This document shows positions 8,884-16,342 of a stretch of DNA of 47,032 bases, one piece after another. The notes under the pieces were generated by a model. That model saw only the letters and a list, made by a program, of their open reading frames with translations, did no database searches and was not told where the DNA came from. A program made the position numbers and the translations under genes. The stretch covers positions 1 to 47,032 of the forward strand of contig JAILLF010000055.1 of the NCBI GenBank assembly GCA_024693365.1. Direction: 5' to 3'. Position 1 is the stretch's first letter; each line of letters starts with the position of its first letter. The stretch is from Acetatifactor sp. Lineage in GTDB: Bacteria > Bacillota > Clostridia > Lachnospirales > Lachnospiraceae.

Positions 8884-8912
8884 ATTGTATCACGTCATGG
8901 GCAAACTCGCAA
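8884..8912 (-). promoter_or_regulatory. Sigma-A promoter of the dehydratase subunit operon
   Basis: On the minus strand TTGCGA (8907-8912) is followed by a 17-base spacer and TACAAT (8884-8889). The start codon lies 75 bases further on, with AAAGGA at a good distance. It is divergent from the GH13 promoter about 65 bases away. Confidence 0.7.
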
Positions 8913-8956
8913 CGACGATACTCCAACGTTTTGCGCTATTTTTCATGTTTTTGCTA

Positions 8957-8983
8957 TGAAAACGTTCCCTCCCGTGATATACT
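8957..8983 (+). promoter_or_regulatory. Extended -10 promoter with overlapping cre-like operator before the GH13 gene
   Basis: TGATATACT (8975-8983) is an extended -10 element. The -35 is poor: TTGCTA at 8951 is 21 bases away. Just upstream TGAAAACGTTCCCT (8957-8970) fits the catabolite-response consensus TGWAANCGNTNWCA at 12 of 14 positions and lies where a repressor would block polymerase. Control of a glucosidase gene by CcpA or a LacI-family protein is a reasonable inference. Confidence 0.5.
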
Positions 8984-9038
8984 GAAATAGACCTTGAACC
9001 CATCCACGACTTTATCATCGTATTTCGGAGGACGTGAC

Positions 9039-10601
9039 ATGAAAAAAAACAACTCCCGGTTTCCCAAATGGCTGGACAACGCCGTATTTTACGAGATCTA
9101 TCCGCAGTCTTTTCTCGATACCAATGCGGACGGAATCGGTGATTTTCAAGGCATCATCCAAAAACTCGATTACGTAAAGTCCCTAGGCTGTACGGCAATC
9201 TGGATGAATCCCTGTTTTGAATCTCCGTTTGGAGACGCCGGATATGACGTCTCCGACTATTACCGCGTTGCCAAGCGGTACGGTACCAACGAAGACCTGA
9301 AGCACCTCTTCGAGGAAGCGCACCGCCGCGGCATGCACGTGCTTTTGGACCTTGTGCCCGGCCACACCTCCGTGGCACATCCCTGGTTTCAGCAGTCCAT
9401 GAAAGCAGAAAAGAATGAATTCACGGACCGCTACGTATGGACGGACAGCATTTGGGAAAGTCCGGATGGATATGCCTCTCTTCGCGGCATCTCCGACCGC
9501 GACGGCAGCTGCATGGTCAACTTTTTCAGTCACCAGCCTGCCTTAAACTATGGCTATTACAGGCCGGATCCAAAGAAAAAATGGCAACAGCCCATGGATG
9601 CTGACGGGCCACAGGCAACGCTTCAGACCATGAAGGACGTCATGCGCTTTTGGCTGAAAATGGGCTGCGACGGATTCCGCGTTGACATGGCCGGCTCCCT
9701 GGTAAAGGGAGACCCGGATGGAAAAGGTACCATCCGCCTCTGGCAAAACGTCCGCGCCTTTTTGGATCAGGAATTCCCTGACGCCGCCATGATTTCGGAG
9801 TGGGGAGAACCCGACAAGAGCCTGCTGGGCGGCTTTCACATGGACTTTCTCCTTCACTTTGGGCCATCCCATTATAATGACCTGTTCCGCTGTGAGCATC
9901 CTTTCTTCTCTGGGAACGGCGACGCCAGCGCCTTTGTAAAAAAGTATTTGGAAAGCTATGAAAAGTCCGGCCGTAAGGGTCTGATCTGCATTCCGTCCGG
10001 AAATCACGACATGGACAGGCTCGCCAGGACCATCAGCGGCGTGCACCAAAAGATTGCCTTTGCGTTCCTGCTCTCCATGCCGGGTGCACCCTTTATCTAT
10101 TACGGCGATGAGATCGGCATGTGCTACGTGGAGGGCGTGACCTCCGTTGAGGGAGGGTACGGCCGCACGGGTTCCCGCTCACCCATGCAGTGGGATGACG
10201 CGTTAAATGCCGGATTTAGCAGTGCTCCCGCATCAGAACTCTACGTGCCTTTGGATCCGGATCCCAAGCGTCCCAACGTCAAGACCCAGACGGAGGATCC
10301 CGATTCGCTTTGGCATGAGATCCAGCGCCTGATCTCGATCCGGATGGAGCATCCCGCACTGCAAAGCAAAGGAGAAATCCAGTTTATTCAGGCAAAAAAG
10401 AACACCTATCCGCTTGTATACCTTCGCACCGCCGGTCAGGAATCAATCCTTGTGGTACTCAATCCTTCTGACCGGGAAGTAAGTTTTTCCTTTGACGGCA
10501 GCCTTGGAGAATGCATTTATTCCTTAGGCGGCAAAACAAAAATGAAAAACGGGCAAGTTACGATCCCTGCCCGCTCCGCGTCCTACCATATTTGTAACTA
10601 G
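9039..10601 (+). CDS. GH13-family alpha-glucosidase/amylase-type enzyme
   Basis: 520 residues from the ATG at 9039, which has GGAGG eight bases upstream; a TTG at 8994 has none. The barrel motifs run in order: FYEIYPQSF, G-Y-D-V-S-D-Y, LVPGHT, DGFRVDMAG (nucleophile D216), ISEWGEP (acid/base E254) and SGNHDMDR (transition-state stabiliser D324). A small beta domain closes the C-terminus. There is no signal peptide, so it acts in the cytoplasm on imported alpha-glucosides. The exact specificity (alpha-1,6, trehalose-type or transglycosylation) cannot be read from sequence. It shares an operon with two small metal-binding-type genes with which it has no obvious functional link. Confidence 0.88.
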   Translation: MKKNNSRFPKWLDNAVFYEIYPQSFLDTNADGIGDFQGIIQKLDYVKSLGCTAIWMNPCFESPFGDAGYDVSDYYRVAKRYGTNEDLKHLFEEAHRRGMHVLLDLVPGHTSVAHPWFQQSMKAEKNEFTDRYVWTDSIWESPDGYASLRGISDRDGSCMVNFFSHQPALNYGYYRPDPKKKWQQPMDADGPQATLQTMKDVMRFWLKMGCDGFRVDMAGSLVKGDPDGKGTIRLWQNVRAFLDQEFPDAAMISEWGEPDKSLLGGFHMDFLLHFGPSHYNDLFRCEHPFFSGNGDASAFVKKYLESYEKSGRKGLICIPSGNHDMDRLARTISGVHQKIAFAFLLSMPGAPFIYYGDEIGMCYVEGVTSVEGGYGRTGSRSPMQWDDALNAGFSSAPASELYVPLDPDPKRPNVKTQTEDPDSLWHEIQRLISIRMEHPALQSKGEIQFIQAKKNTYPLVYLRTAGQESILVVLNPSDREVSFSFDGSLGECIYSLGGKTKMKNGQVTIPARSASYHICN

Positions 10602-10613
10602 AAGGAGTACGAC

Positions 10614-10874
10614 ATGTCCGAAAACAATCACACCCATGAGCACGATCATGCCCACGAACACGCATCCGGTGAGGCAACCTCCCGCGAGGAAACCCTGGCG
10701 CTCTTGTCTTACATGGTGCATCACAATAAGCATCACGCCGAAGAATTGTCGGCGCTCTCAAAAAGCTTGAGCGGCGAGGCCTCCTCCTCGTTGCAGAAGG
10801 CCGTCAGCGCCTTTGAAAACGGCAATGCCGAGCTCGAGCGGGCCCTGGAACTGATGAAAAAAGAATCCTGCTAA
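10614..10874 (+). CDS. Small His-rich putative metal-binding protein
   Basis: 86 residues with a good ribosome site (GAAGGAG) 12 bases after the GH13 stop. Residues 5-17 are a histidine cluster of the pattern NHTHEHDHAHEH, and a second cluster MVHHNKHHAEE lies at about 34-42. The remainder is a helical segment rich in Ala, Glu, Ser and Leu ending in a Cys. His clusters of this sort are typical of nickel, cobalt or zinc storage and chaperone proteins. The next gene encodes a CooT-like nickel protein, which favours nickel. Family not recognised. Confidence 0.8.
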   Translation: MSENNHTHEHDHAHEHASGEATSREETLALLSYMVHHNKHHAEELSALSKSLSGEASSSLQKAVSAFENGNAELERALELMKKESC

Positions 10875-10890
10875 AAAAGGAGGCCGTCCC

Positions 10891-11085
10891 GTGTGTCTGT
10901 CCAACGTTTATCTCATAAAAAATGATCAGGAAAAAGAGCTTCTGTGCAAGAACGTCGCCTCCATCTCTTACGAGAATGGGGAACTGATCCTCAAAAACGT
11001 ACTTGGAATTCCCACAAAAATAAAAGGCGAAATCTCCCACGTAGATCTGGTGGAAAACTTCGTCTTTGTAAAGCCTGCGCCATAA
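10891..11085 (+). CDS. cooT: CooT-family nickel-binding protein
   Basis: 64 residues from a GTG start with AAAAAAGGAGG upstream. It begins M-C-L-S-N-V-Y, keeping the cysteine at position 2 that binds nickel in CooT, and has the family's all-beta layout with two further short strands and a C-terminal hydrophobic strand. In Rhodospirillum rubrum CooT helps deliver nickel to carbon monoxide dehydrogenase; many CooT-like genes occur in organisms without CODH. Here a CooC-like ATPase and an acetyl-CoA-synthase-like fragment are encoded within 5 kb on the other strand, supporting a nickel role. No CODH catalytic subunit is in the window. Confidence 0.82.
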   Translation: MCLSNVYLIKNDQEKELLCKNVASISYENGELILKNVLGIPTKIKGEISHVDLVENFVFVKPAP

Positions 11086-11102
11086 ATTCCAGCGCTTTTT
11101 GA

Positions 11103-11894
11103 TCAACCGGCGGGATCTTTTTCCCGCCTTTCTTTTTTCCCGAAATGTAGCTCCCGAAGGCCAGTGACCTCATTGCAGATCTCACGGATATCACAGACGG
11201 AACATTCCGTCGGCAGTCCCTTTTGGATCTTCGACAAGGAATTCCGAATCTCCACGGTCTTTTTTGCTTCTTTAGCGAGTTCCTCGTAATCAAACGCATC
11301 TGCAGTAATAAAACTCACCCGGACGGCCAAAACGTTCGGATTTTTCTTGTAGTGGGAAATAAAAGCGTCTCCCATTCGTTCAAAGGTGATCCCGTCCCGC
11401 AGGGCTTTCTTTGCCACCCGCACCGGCTCCCTCTCCGACTGCCCGGAGGTCCGCATCATAAATCCCTTCCCATAGACGTGAAACTTCACAAAATCCACGT
11501 CCTGCAAAAGCTTCAGGGTCAGTTCCGCATCCGCCTCTCCCTTCACCAGCACCTCACAGATCCTGGCATAGCTTACGTCGCCTTGTATTTCCTGGAGATC
11601 CCGTCCGTAAACGCAGATTTCATAATTTGGAAGCGTACGTACCTCCGAGGCATCGCGTCCCAAGACTGATTTTCGCCCTTCCGCGAACAATTCCGTATTA
11701 TCCGTTACGCAGGTAAGATTGACGGAAGCTTTGTTTCCTCCGCCAAGCTCGAACGCCGCGTCCTTCTGAAAGATCATCTCAAAATCCTTTGTTTCGGGCC
11801 ATGCCTTGGACTCGTCACAGGAGTAAATCCTTGGAGAAAACCCGGAAAGAAGTTCTCTCACCCGCATGATCATCGCGTCATGTAACTGCATCAT
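11103..11894 (-). CDS. Truncated acetyl-CoA synthase (CdhC)-like protein
   Basis: 263 residues. The stretch from about 40 to 240 resembles the middle and start of the third domain of CODH/acetyl-CoA synthase: AFELGGG, a YEICVYGRDL strand, a central helix region, an L-R-D-G-I-T-F-E-R-M-G-D-A-F segment (compare GFRFKHYGEIL in ACS), A-V-R-V-S-F-I-T-A-D, and a helix leading to C231-x2-C234-x5-C240. In real ACS such cysteines belong to the A cluster, but the second C-G-C motif that completes the Ni site is absent because the protein ends 23 residues later. It therefore cannot be a normal ACS. The gene follows the activase by 45 bases. The first two codons are both ATG; GGGAG lies 13 bases before the first. 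Confidence 0.65.
   Translation of the reverse strand: MMQLHDAMIMRVRELLSGFSPRIYSCDESKAWPETKDFEMIFQKDAAFELGGGNKASVNLTCVTDNTELFAEGRKSVLGRDASEVRTLPNYEICVYGRDLQEIQGDVSYARICEVLVKGEADAELTLKLLQDVDFVKFHVYGKGFMMRTSGQSEREPVRVAKKALRDGITFERMGDAFISHYKKNPNVLAVRVSFITADAFDYEELAKEAKKTVEIRNSLSKIQKGLPTECSVCDIREICNEVTGLRELHFGKKERREKDPAG
11108..11139 (+). terminator. Intrinsic terminator of the GH13-cooT operon
   Basis: GGCGGGA and TCCCGCC form a stem around a short T-rich loop, followed by TTTCTTTTTT, all within about 11109-11139. It ends the plus-strand operon about 25 bases after the CooT stop. The element lies inside the 3' end of the convergent minus-strand gene at 11103, so the two transcripts overlap here. 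Confidence 0.75.
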
Positions 11895-11939
11895 TCCTTT
11901 ACCGTTTCTCCCGCATTTTTGTAAAAGAGCTTCAACTAC

Positions 11940-12731
11940 TTATTTGAGCAGCCCCTTCTGCCTTGCGAATTCTGCCGCGCCAAGCGCTCCCATAAGCTGC
12001 GGATCTGTCTTTAATTCGATGACTTTGATCTTCAAAACCTTTTCGATGGCTGCCTTTAGACCGTCATTCTTTGCACAACCTCCCGTCAGGGCAACGCTGT
12101 CAGTGGCGCCGGCCTTCTTGGCCATAATAAAGCAGCGCTTTGCCACTGCCATCTGAATGCCCGCCGCAATTTCCTCCATAGGCTTCCCCTCTCCGACAAG
12201 ACTAATGACCTCCGACTCAGCAAACACGGTACATTGCGCGGTAATTGGGATCACGTTCTTCGCCTTGAGCGAAAGCTTTGAAAACTCCGGAAGCTCCATC
12301 TCAAAGGAACGCGCCATTGCTTCATAAAAGCGCCCCGTACCGGCCGCGCACTTGTCATTCATCGCGAAATTCTTGACGGTTCCGTCCGTATCCACGGCAA
12401 TGCCCTTGACGTCCTGACCACCAATGTCAATGATGGCCTTAACGCTTGGATCCGTCACGTGCACGCCCATGGCGTGACAGGAGATCTCTGATACGTTCTC
12501 GTCTGCAAAGGGTACCTTGTTGCGGCCGTATCCCGTGCCGATCAGGTACGTAAGATCACTGGAATCCTTTAATCCTGCTGCCGTCAGCACCTCCTGCATG
12601 GCACTTTTCGCAGATTCCTCCGCACGGATCCTGCTTCTGATGGTCGTGCTCGAAAGTATTTTCCCTTCTTCGTCCAAGATCACTGCCTTGGTATAGGTGG
12701 AACCCACGTCGCATCCGCCAAAATACTTCAT
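11940..12731 (-). CDS. ASKHA activase of 2-hydroxyacyl-CoA dehydratase type (BadF/BadG/HgdC family)
   Basis: 263 residues, the standard length. The ATPase motifs are clear: D-V-G-S-T-Y-T-K phosphate loop at 8-15, I-D-I-G-G-Q-D at 101-107 and T-G-G-C-A-K near 226. The two cysteines that bridge the homodimer's [4Fe-4S] cluster are in NDKCAAGTG (C128) and TAQCTVF (C167). Such activases hydrolyse ATP to push one electron at very low potential into a dehydratase or double-cubane partner. The partner pair is encoded 3 kb downstream. The gene lies between the TIR protein gene and the ACS-like gene on one strand with short gaps, consistent with cotranscription. Confidence 0.92.
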   Translation of the reverse strand: MKYFGGCDVGSTYTKAVILDEEGKILSSTTIRSRIRAEESAKSAMQEVLTAAGLKDSSDLTYLIGTGYGRNKVPFADENVSEISCHAMGVHVTDPSVKAIIDIGGQDVKGIAVDTDGTVKNFAMNDKCAAGTGRFYEAMARSFEMELPEFSKLSLKAKNVIPITAQCTVFAESEVISLVGEGKPMEEIAAGIQMAVAKRCFIMAKKAGATDSVALTGGCAKNDGLKAAIEKVLKIKVIELKTDPQLMGALGAAEFARQKGLLK

Positions 12732-12754
12732 CTCAAGTCAAACTCCTTTCCAGC

Positions 12755-14737
12755 CTAATCTAGTGAAAAGTATCTCTCCGTAACGTCAATGAAGCTGTAT
12801 AAGATGCCTTCGACCGTCACGTCCATGTATCGTTTTCCGTCTGAGAATCGAAACTCTCCCGTCCAAACTCCCCCATTATCAAATGATAGAATGATGCGGC
12901 TCTGTTTAAGCTCATAAGTGCCCAGGTACTCACTGCTTGTAGTTAAACGATCATAGACAAAACCGCCATGATCATCCAGCGAAATCCCGCTTCCGTCTGG
13001 CAACTCCCAGTACCTCATCAACCCTTTTTCCGTAAAATACCTCTGCACAAGCCATTCCGTGGCCGTTGAATCGCCTTCGCCCGCCGCCTCCAGAACAATG
13101 TCATACTTTAGATTTGCGGGAACGGTCAAATAACCATAAATACAGTAATATGCCAACATGGGATATTCTCCCTCATACCCTGCCGCGCCCGGATCCACGC
13201 CGCGCGAACGGTTGAGCCAGTCCTTGGCAATGCTAGAATCTTTCTTCGTTCCCTTACCTTCCAGATAATACTCAGCCAGTTTCTTACAAACACTTTCATC
13301 CGTCACGTAGTCGGAAGCAAATTGGTAATAACGCAGTGCATCTTTATAGTTATTCGTACTGTCATAGTAATCCGCTAAGAGGATCATCACTTTGGGATCC
13401 TTTGTCCCTCCGTCAATGATCTGCTTCATCATGCGTACGGCTTCCGCTTCATTGATCGCTCCGCCGCTCTCTCCGGTAAGCAGGTCCTTCGCATAGGCTA
13501 CCTTCGCTTCATAATCTCCTTCTTCACCCGCTTGTTTTAGGAGCTTGCGTCCCAACTCCGCGTCCTGTTCCACGCCATAACCATTTAAGTACTGGTATCC
13601 CAATTCTTTCTTATCGCTGGCACTAAGCGCGGCAACGCTTTCTTCCCATGCTTCGGATTCATCCTTAGGAGTGCCTGCTTCCGTTTTCTCTCCGGAATCC
13701 GCGATTTCACGGGAATTTCCGCTCTCCACCCGTTCCTCCTCAGGATCCTCCTTGCCAGACTTGGCAAGTTTCGTCCCCAAAAGGATTCCCAGAAGAAGCA
13801 AAACCAAAAACGCTGCGGCGACGCCTCCCCAAAGAAGAATCTTCCTCGTTTTCCCGTTAAGACCTCCCTGGCCAGACTCTTTATCATCATACCCATCTTT
13901 CAGGGCCGCCTTGGTCAACGCTTCCTTCCGCTGTGCCTCGCGCATCGCCTTGATCGCCCGCGCTGCTGCCTCAGCCTCCTGGCCTGCCACGTAACCGGAC
14001 GAAGCTTTCGGCTCTGCCGCTGGTAATGGCTCTGCCGCCGGTGCAGTCTCCGTTTCCTTCGCCGCCCAGTGCTCCCGCGGGTTCTCTGCCTCTGGCGCCG
14101 TTTCAGTTTCTGACGCCGTCCGATTCTCCCGCGGGCCCTCTGTCTCTGGTGCCATTTCAGTTTCTGATGCTGTCCGATTCTCCCGCGGGCCCTCTGTCTC
14201 TGGTGCCATTTCAGTTTCTGACGCTGTCCGATTCTCCCGCGGTTTCTCTGCCCCTGGCGTTGCCACGGCTTCCTGCGCGGTTTCCGTCTTCTTCACAGCT
14301 TGTACTTCGACGGGAGGAATCTCTATGTTCATGCGGCGCAGATGGCCCTCTATCAGTTTGCCGAGCTCCTCAAAGCATTCTTCCTGCGGTCTGTTCACGG
14401 CATTTAACCAATGAACCCGCGTGAGATAATACTCTAGCTCATCGTTCATTTTTTCATCCGTCGCGCAATATGGAATCATGATTTTTCCTGCATTAAACGC
14501 AAGCGCCACTTCATTCATGACCTGCCTTGACTCATTCGACTGATGCGTATAAAGCAGAACAAAAACCTTCGTCGTCTGGAGTGCATTTTTAATCGCCGAC
14601 ACCCATTCAGATCCAGGCTCGATGTTTCTCGGCGCATACCAGCACGTGATGCCCTTTTTCTCCAGATACGCAACCATGGCGTCTGCCAGGTCTGCAGTCT
14701 TCGACGAATAACTGATAAAAACCATTTCTGCACTCAT
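12755..14737 (-). CDS. TIR-domain membrane protein with Sel1-like repeats and a C-terminal beta domain
   Basis: 660 residues. A TIR domain at 1-115 opens with VFISYSS, has the BB-loop-like APRNIEPGSEW and a glutamate at 76 in NEVALAFNAGK, in the place of the catalytic Glu of NADase TIRs. Four 18-residue tandem repeats (166-237) of the form PRENRTASETE-MAPETEG follow, then an acidic/Ala linker, one membrane helix (299-320), and Sel1/TPR-like helices at about 375-560 (GYQYLNGYG, YYLEGKGT). A beta-rich ending (about 590-660) recalls lipocalin-like or DUF-type domains. The TIR and repeats would be cytoplasmic, the Sel1 part outside. Signalling or defence are both possible. It sits between the CooC-like and activase genes. 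Confidence 0.85.
   Translation of the reverse strand: MSAEMVFISYSSKTADLADAMVAYLEKKGITCWYAPRNIEPGSEWVSAIKNALQTTKVFVLLYTHQSNESRQVMNEVALAFNAGKIMIPYCATDEKMNDELEYYLTRVHWLNAVNRPQEECFEELGKLIEGHLRRMNIEIPPVEVQAVKKTETAQEAVATPGAEKPRENRTASETEMAPETEGPRENRTASETEMAPETEGPRENRTASETETAPEAENPREHWAAKETETAPAAEPLPAAEPKASSGYVAGQEAEAAARAIKAMREAQRKEALTKAALKDGYDDKESGQGGLNGKTRKILLWGGVAAAFLVLLLLGILLGTKLAKSGKEDPEEERVESGNSREIADSGEKTEAGTPKDESEAWEESVAALSASDKKELGYQYLNGYGVEQDAELGRKLLKQAGEEGDYEAKVAYAKDLLTGESGGAINEAEAVRMMKQIIDGGTKDPKVMILLADYYDSTNNYKDALRYYQFASDYVTDESVCKKLAEYYLEGKGTKKDSSIAKDWLNRSRGVDPGAAGYEGEYPMLAYYCIYGYLTVPANLKYDIVLEAAGEGDSTATEWLVQRYFTEKGLMRYWELPDGSGISLDDHGGFVYDRLTTSSEYLGTYELKQSRIILSFDNGGVWTGEFRFSDGKRYMDVTVEGILYSFIDVTERYFSLD
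14027..14242 (-). repeat. Four 54-bp tandem repeats inside the TIR protein gene
   Basis: Codons 166-237 consist of four 18-codon units. The first two are identical at protein level, the third differs by three residues and the fourth is diverged. The near-identity at DNA level of the first three suggests recent expansion by slippage or unequal recombination in the linker between TIR domain and membrane helix. Confidence 0.9.
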
Positions 14738-14768
14738 CCTAAAGTTCCTCCCTCAAATGGCCGTATTT

Positions 14769-15632
14769 CTACAGTCCCATTCTCTCAAGCGCCTCCTTGG
14801 CACCCTTGCAGACCGGTGCGTCTGCAGATAATTCAAAAATGCTTTTTCCCAAAATGTCATTTTTTGCATGCTCCGGATCACTCGGAATCACGCCAAGAAT
14901 TTCCATCCCCGCCAAATCCTTCCCGGGCACTGTGTTCTCCGCCGGATCCTTCCCAGGCTCCGATGCCTCCCCTGCCGGATTCTTCCCGGGCACTGGGTCC
15001 TCCGCCGGATTACCTCCGGTCAAGGCCCGGATTACCTCCGGGTCATCCACGCGGTTTACGATCACGCCGCATTTATCATATGCAACAAGCTCGTCCGCCA
15101 CGTGATGGATGGAATTTACCACCTGGACTCCTTTTTTGCTTCCGTCCGTCACAAAAAACAAATGCGTCACCTTTTCCATGACCCTGCGGTTAACCTGTTC
15201 GATCCCGGCTTCACCGTCGATCACGACAAAATCGAAATCTCTGCTGATCATCTCGATGACTTCTTTCAAATACGCGTTTACGGCGCAGTAGCATCCCGCG
15301 CCCTCCGGCCTTCCGATCGCCAGAAACGCAAAGCGCTCCGTCTCCGTCAGCGCATCAAAAATGCGAAAACGCACTTCCCCCAAAAGCTCTATGGCTTCCT
15401 TACCGGCCCCCGATGCCGCCTTCTCAATGATCGCCCTCCGAAGGTCATCCAGCGTCACTCCGGGAGTCACGCCTAAGGCCGTAGACAATCCCACTGCCGG
15501 ATCCGCATCTATCGCCAGGATCCTTGCTTCCGGATATTTTTCACTCAAGATCCGCACAAAGGCTGAGCAGATCGTGGTTTTCCCAACGCCGCCCTTTCCG
15601 ACGAGCGCCAGGATTTTCGTAGTTCTCTCCAT
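14769..15632 (-). CDS. CooC-like nickel-insertion ATPase (MinD/ParA superfamily)
   Basis: 287 residues. The deviant Walker A motif GKGGVGKTT is at 12-20, DADP at 42-45 and the switch region VVIDGEAGIEQ at about 136-146. GAGCYC with C114-x-C116 matches the CxC metal site of CooC, which binds nickel or zinc at the dimer interface. NRVDD (about 193) and the C-terminal L-G-x-I-P-x-D-P are also family features. CooC proteins drive nickel insertion into CODH or ACS. An unusual hydrophilic insertion with a repeated P-G-K-x-P/L-A pattern (206-242) interrupts the C-terminal part. The gene heads a minus-strand series that continues with the TIR, activase and ACS-like genes. Confidence 0.88.
   Translation of the reverse strand: MERTTKILALVGKGGVGKTTICSAFVRILSEKYPEARILAIDADPAVGLSTALGVTPGVTLDDLRRAIIEKAASGAGKEAIELLGEVRFRIFDALTETERFAFLAIGRPEGAGCYCAVNAYLKEVIEMISRDFDFVVIDGEAGIEQVNRRVMEKVTHLFFVTDGSKKGVQVVNSIHHVADELVAYDKCGVIVNRVDDPEVIRALTGGNPAEDPVPGKNPAGEASEPGKDPAENTVPGKDLAGMEILGVIPSDPEHAKNDILGKSIFELSADAPVCKGAKEALERMGL
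14907..15017 (-). repeat. Degenerate tandem insertion in the CooC-like gene
   Basis: Codons 206-242 repeat a unit like GxxPAExxVPGKxPAG two to three times. CooC/MinD proteins normally pass directly from the N-R-V-D-D region to the L-G-V-I-P strand, so this is an in-frame expansion in a surface loop. Confidence 0.75.
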
Positions 15633-15697
15633 GCCGTTTCCATCCTTTCCTGCTCATCCATGCTTCTGCCAAAACGGTCTGCTTCCACAGGGATCCG

Positions 15698-16270
15698 TCA
15701 TCGCAGTTCCGGAAACCAAACGACCTCTGGCTGGGGCGTCACGTGCTCTCCGATGATCTTCTCCATAAAGACCATGTGATACCATCTCTGAAACTTATAA
15801 CCGCAGTTTTGAAAAGTCCCCACCAGGTGAAATCCCAGATGTTCATGAAACTGCGCGCTGTTTGCGGTAAGGTATTCGTCAGCCTTCTCCGGATAACCAA
15901 TGCAGGCATAGAGATTCAAGATCCCCATTTCCTTTAGGAGTTCCTCCAACCGCCCGTACAAAAGCCTTCCAAGTCCAGCCTTTCTCACATCCTTGTCCAA
16001 ATAAATGGTGAGCTCGGATGCCCAATGATACGCAGCCCTCACGTGAAAAGGTCCCGCATAGGCATATCCCAGGATCTGATCCCCCTGCACGGCGCAAAGA
16101 TAGGGATATTTCGCCAAGATTGCGGTCATCCTGCTGCGGAACTCATCCAAAGACGGCACCTCGTATTCAAAGGTGATGGCCGTGTTTTTTACGTAATATC
16201 CATAGATTTCCAGTAGCCGCGGCGCGTCGTCAAGCCTCGCGGGCCGCACCGTTATCTCTTCATTTTCCAT
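15698..16270 (-). CDS. GNAT-family N-acetyltransferase (Pat/Bar-like)
   Basis: 190 residues. The order of elements follows phosphinothricin-type acetyltransferases: I-T-V-R-P-A-R-L-D-D-A near the start, N-T-A-I-T-F-E-Y-E-V-P, a G-Y-A-Y-A-G-P-F strand, then the acetyl-CoA pyrophosphate loop K-A-G-L-G-R-L-L-Y, and F-H-E-H-L-G-F at about 142. It acts in the cytoplasm. The real acceptor (a small amine, methionine sulfone-like compound or an aminoglycoside-like molecule) cannot be told. AAGGAACG lies upstream of the ATG. It is separated by 65 bases from the CooC-like gene downstream and may be cotranscribed with it. Confidence 0.85.
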   Translation of the reverse strand: MENEEITVRPARLDDAPRLLEIYGYYVKNTAITFEYEVPSLDEFRSRMTAILAKYPYLCAVQGDQILGYAYAGPFHVRAAYHWASELTIYLDKDVRKAGLGRLLYGRLEELLKEMGILNLYACIGYPEKADEYLTANSAQFHEHLGFHLVGTFQNCGYKFQRWYHMVFMEKIIGEHVTPQPEVVWFPELR

Positions 16271-16342
16271 CCTTACGTTCCTTCAAAAGCCCTTATTAAC
16301 ATATAATTCACAGGCTTTGCCATAATTCAAAAAAGCGTAGAA

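Noticed and set aside
11940..12731. Acetate kinase or hexokinase-type sugar kinase
   Set aside because: The ASKHA fold is shared, but the two cluster-binding cysteines (C128, C167) in the HgdC positions and the neighbours identify a dehydratase activase.
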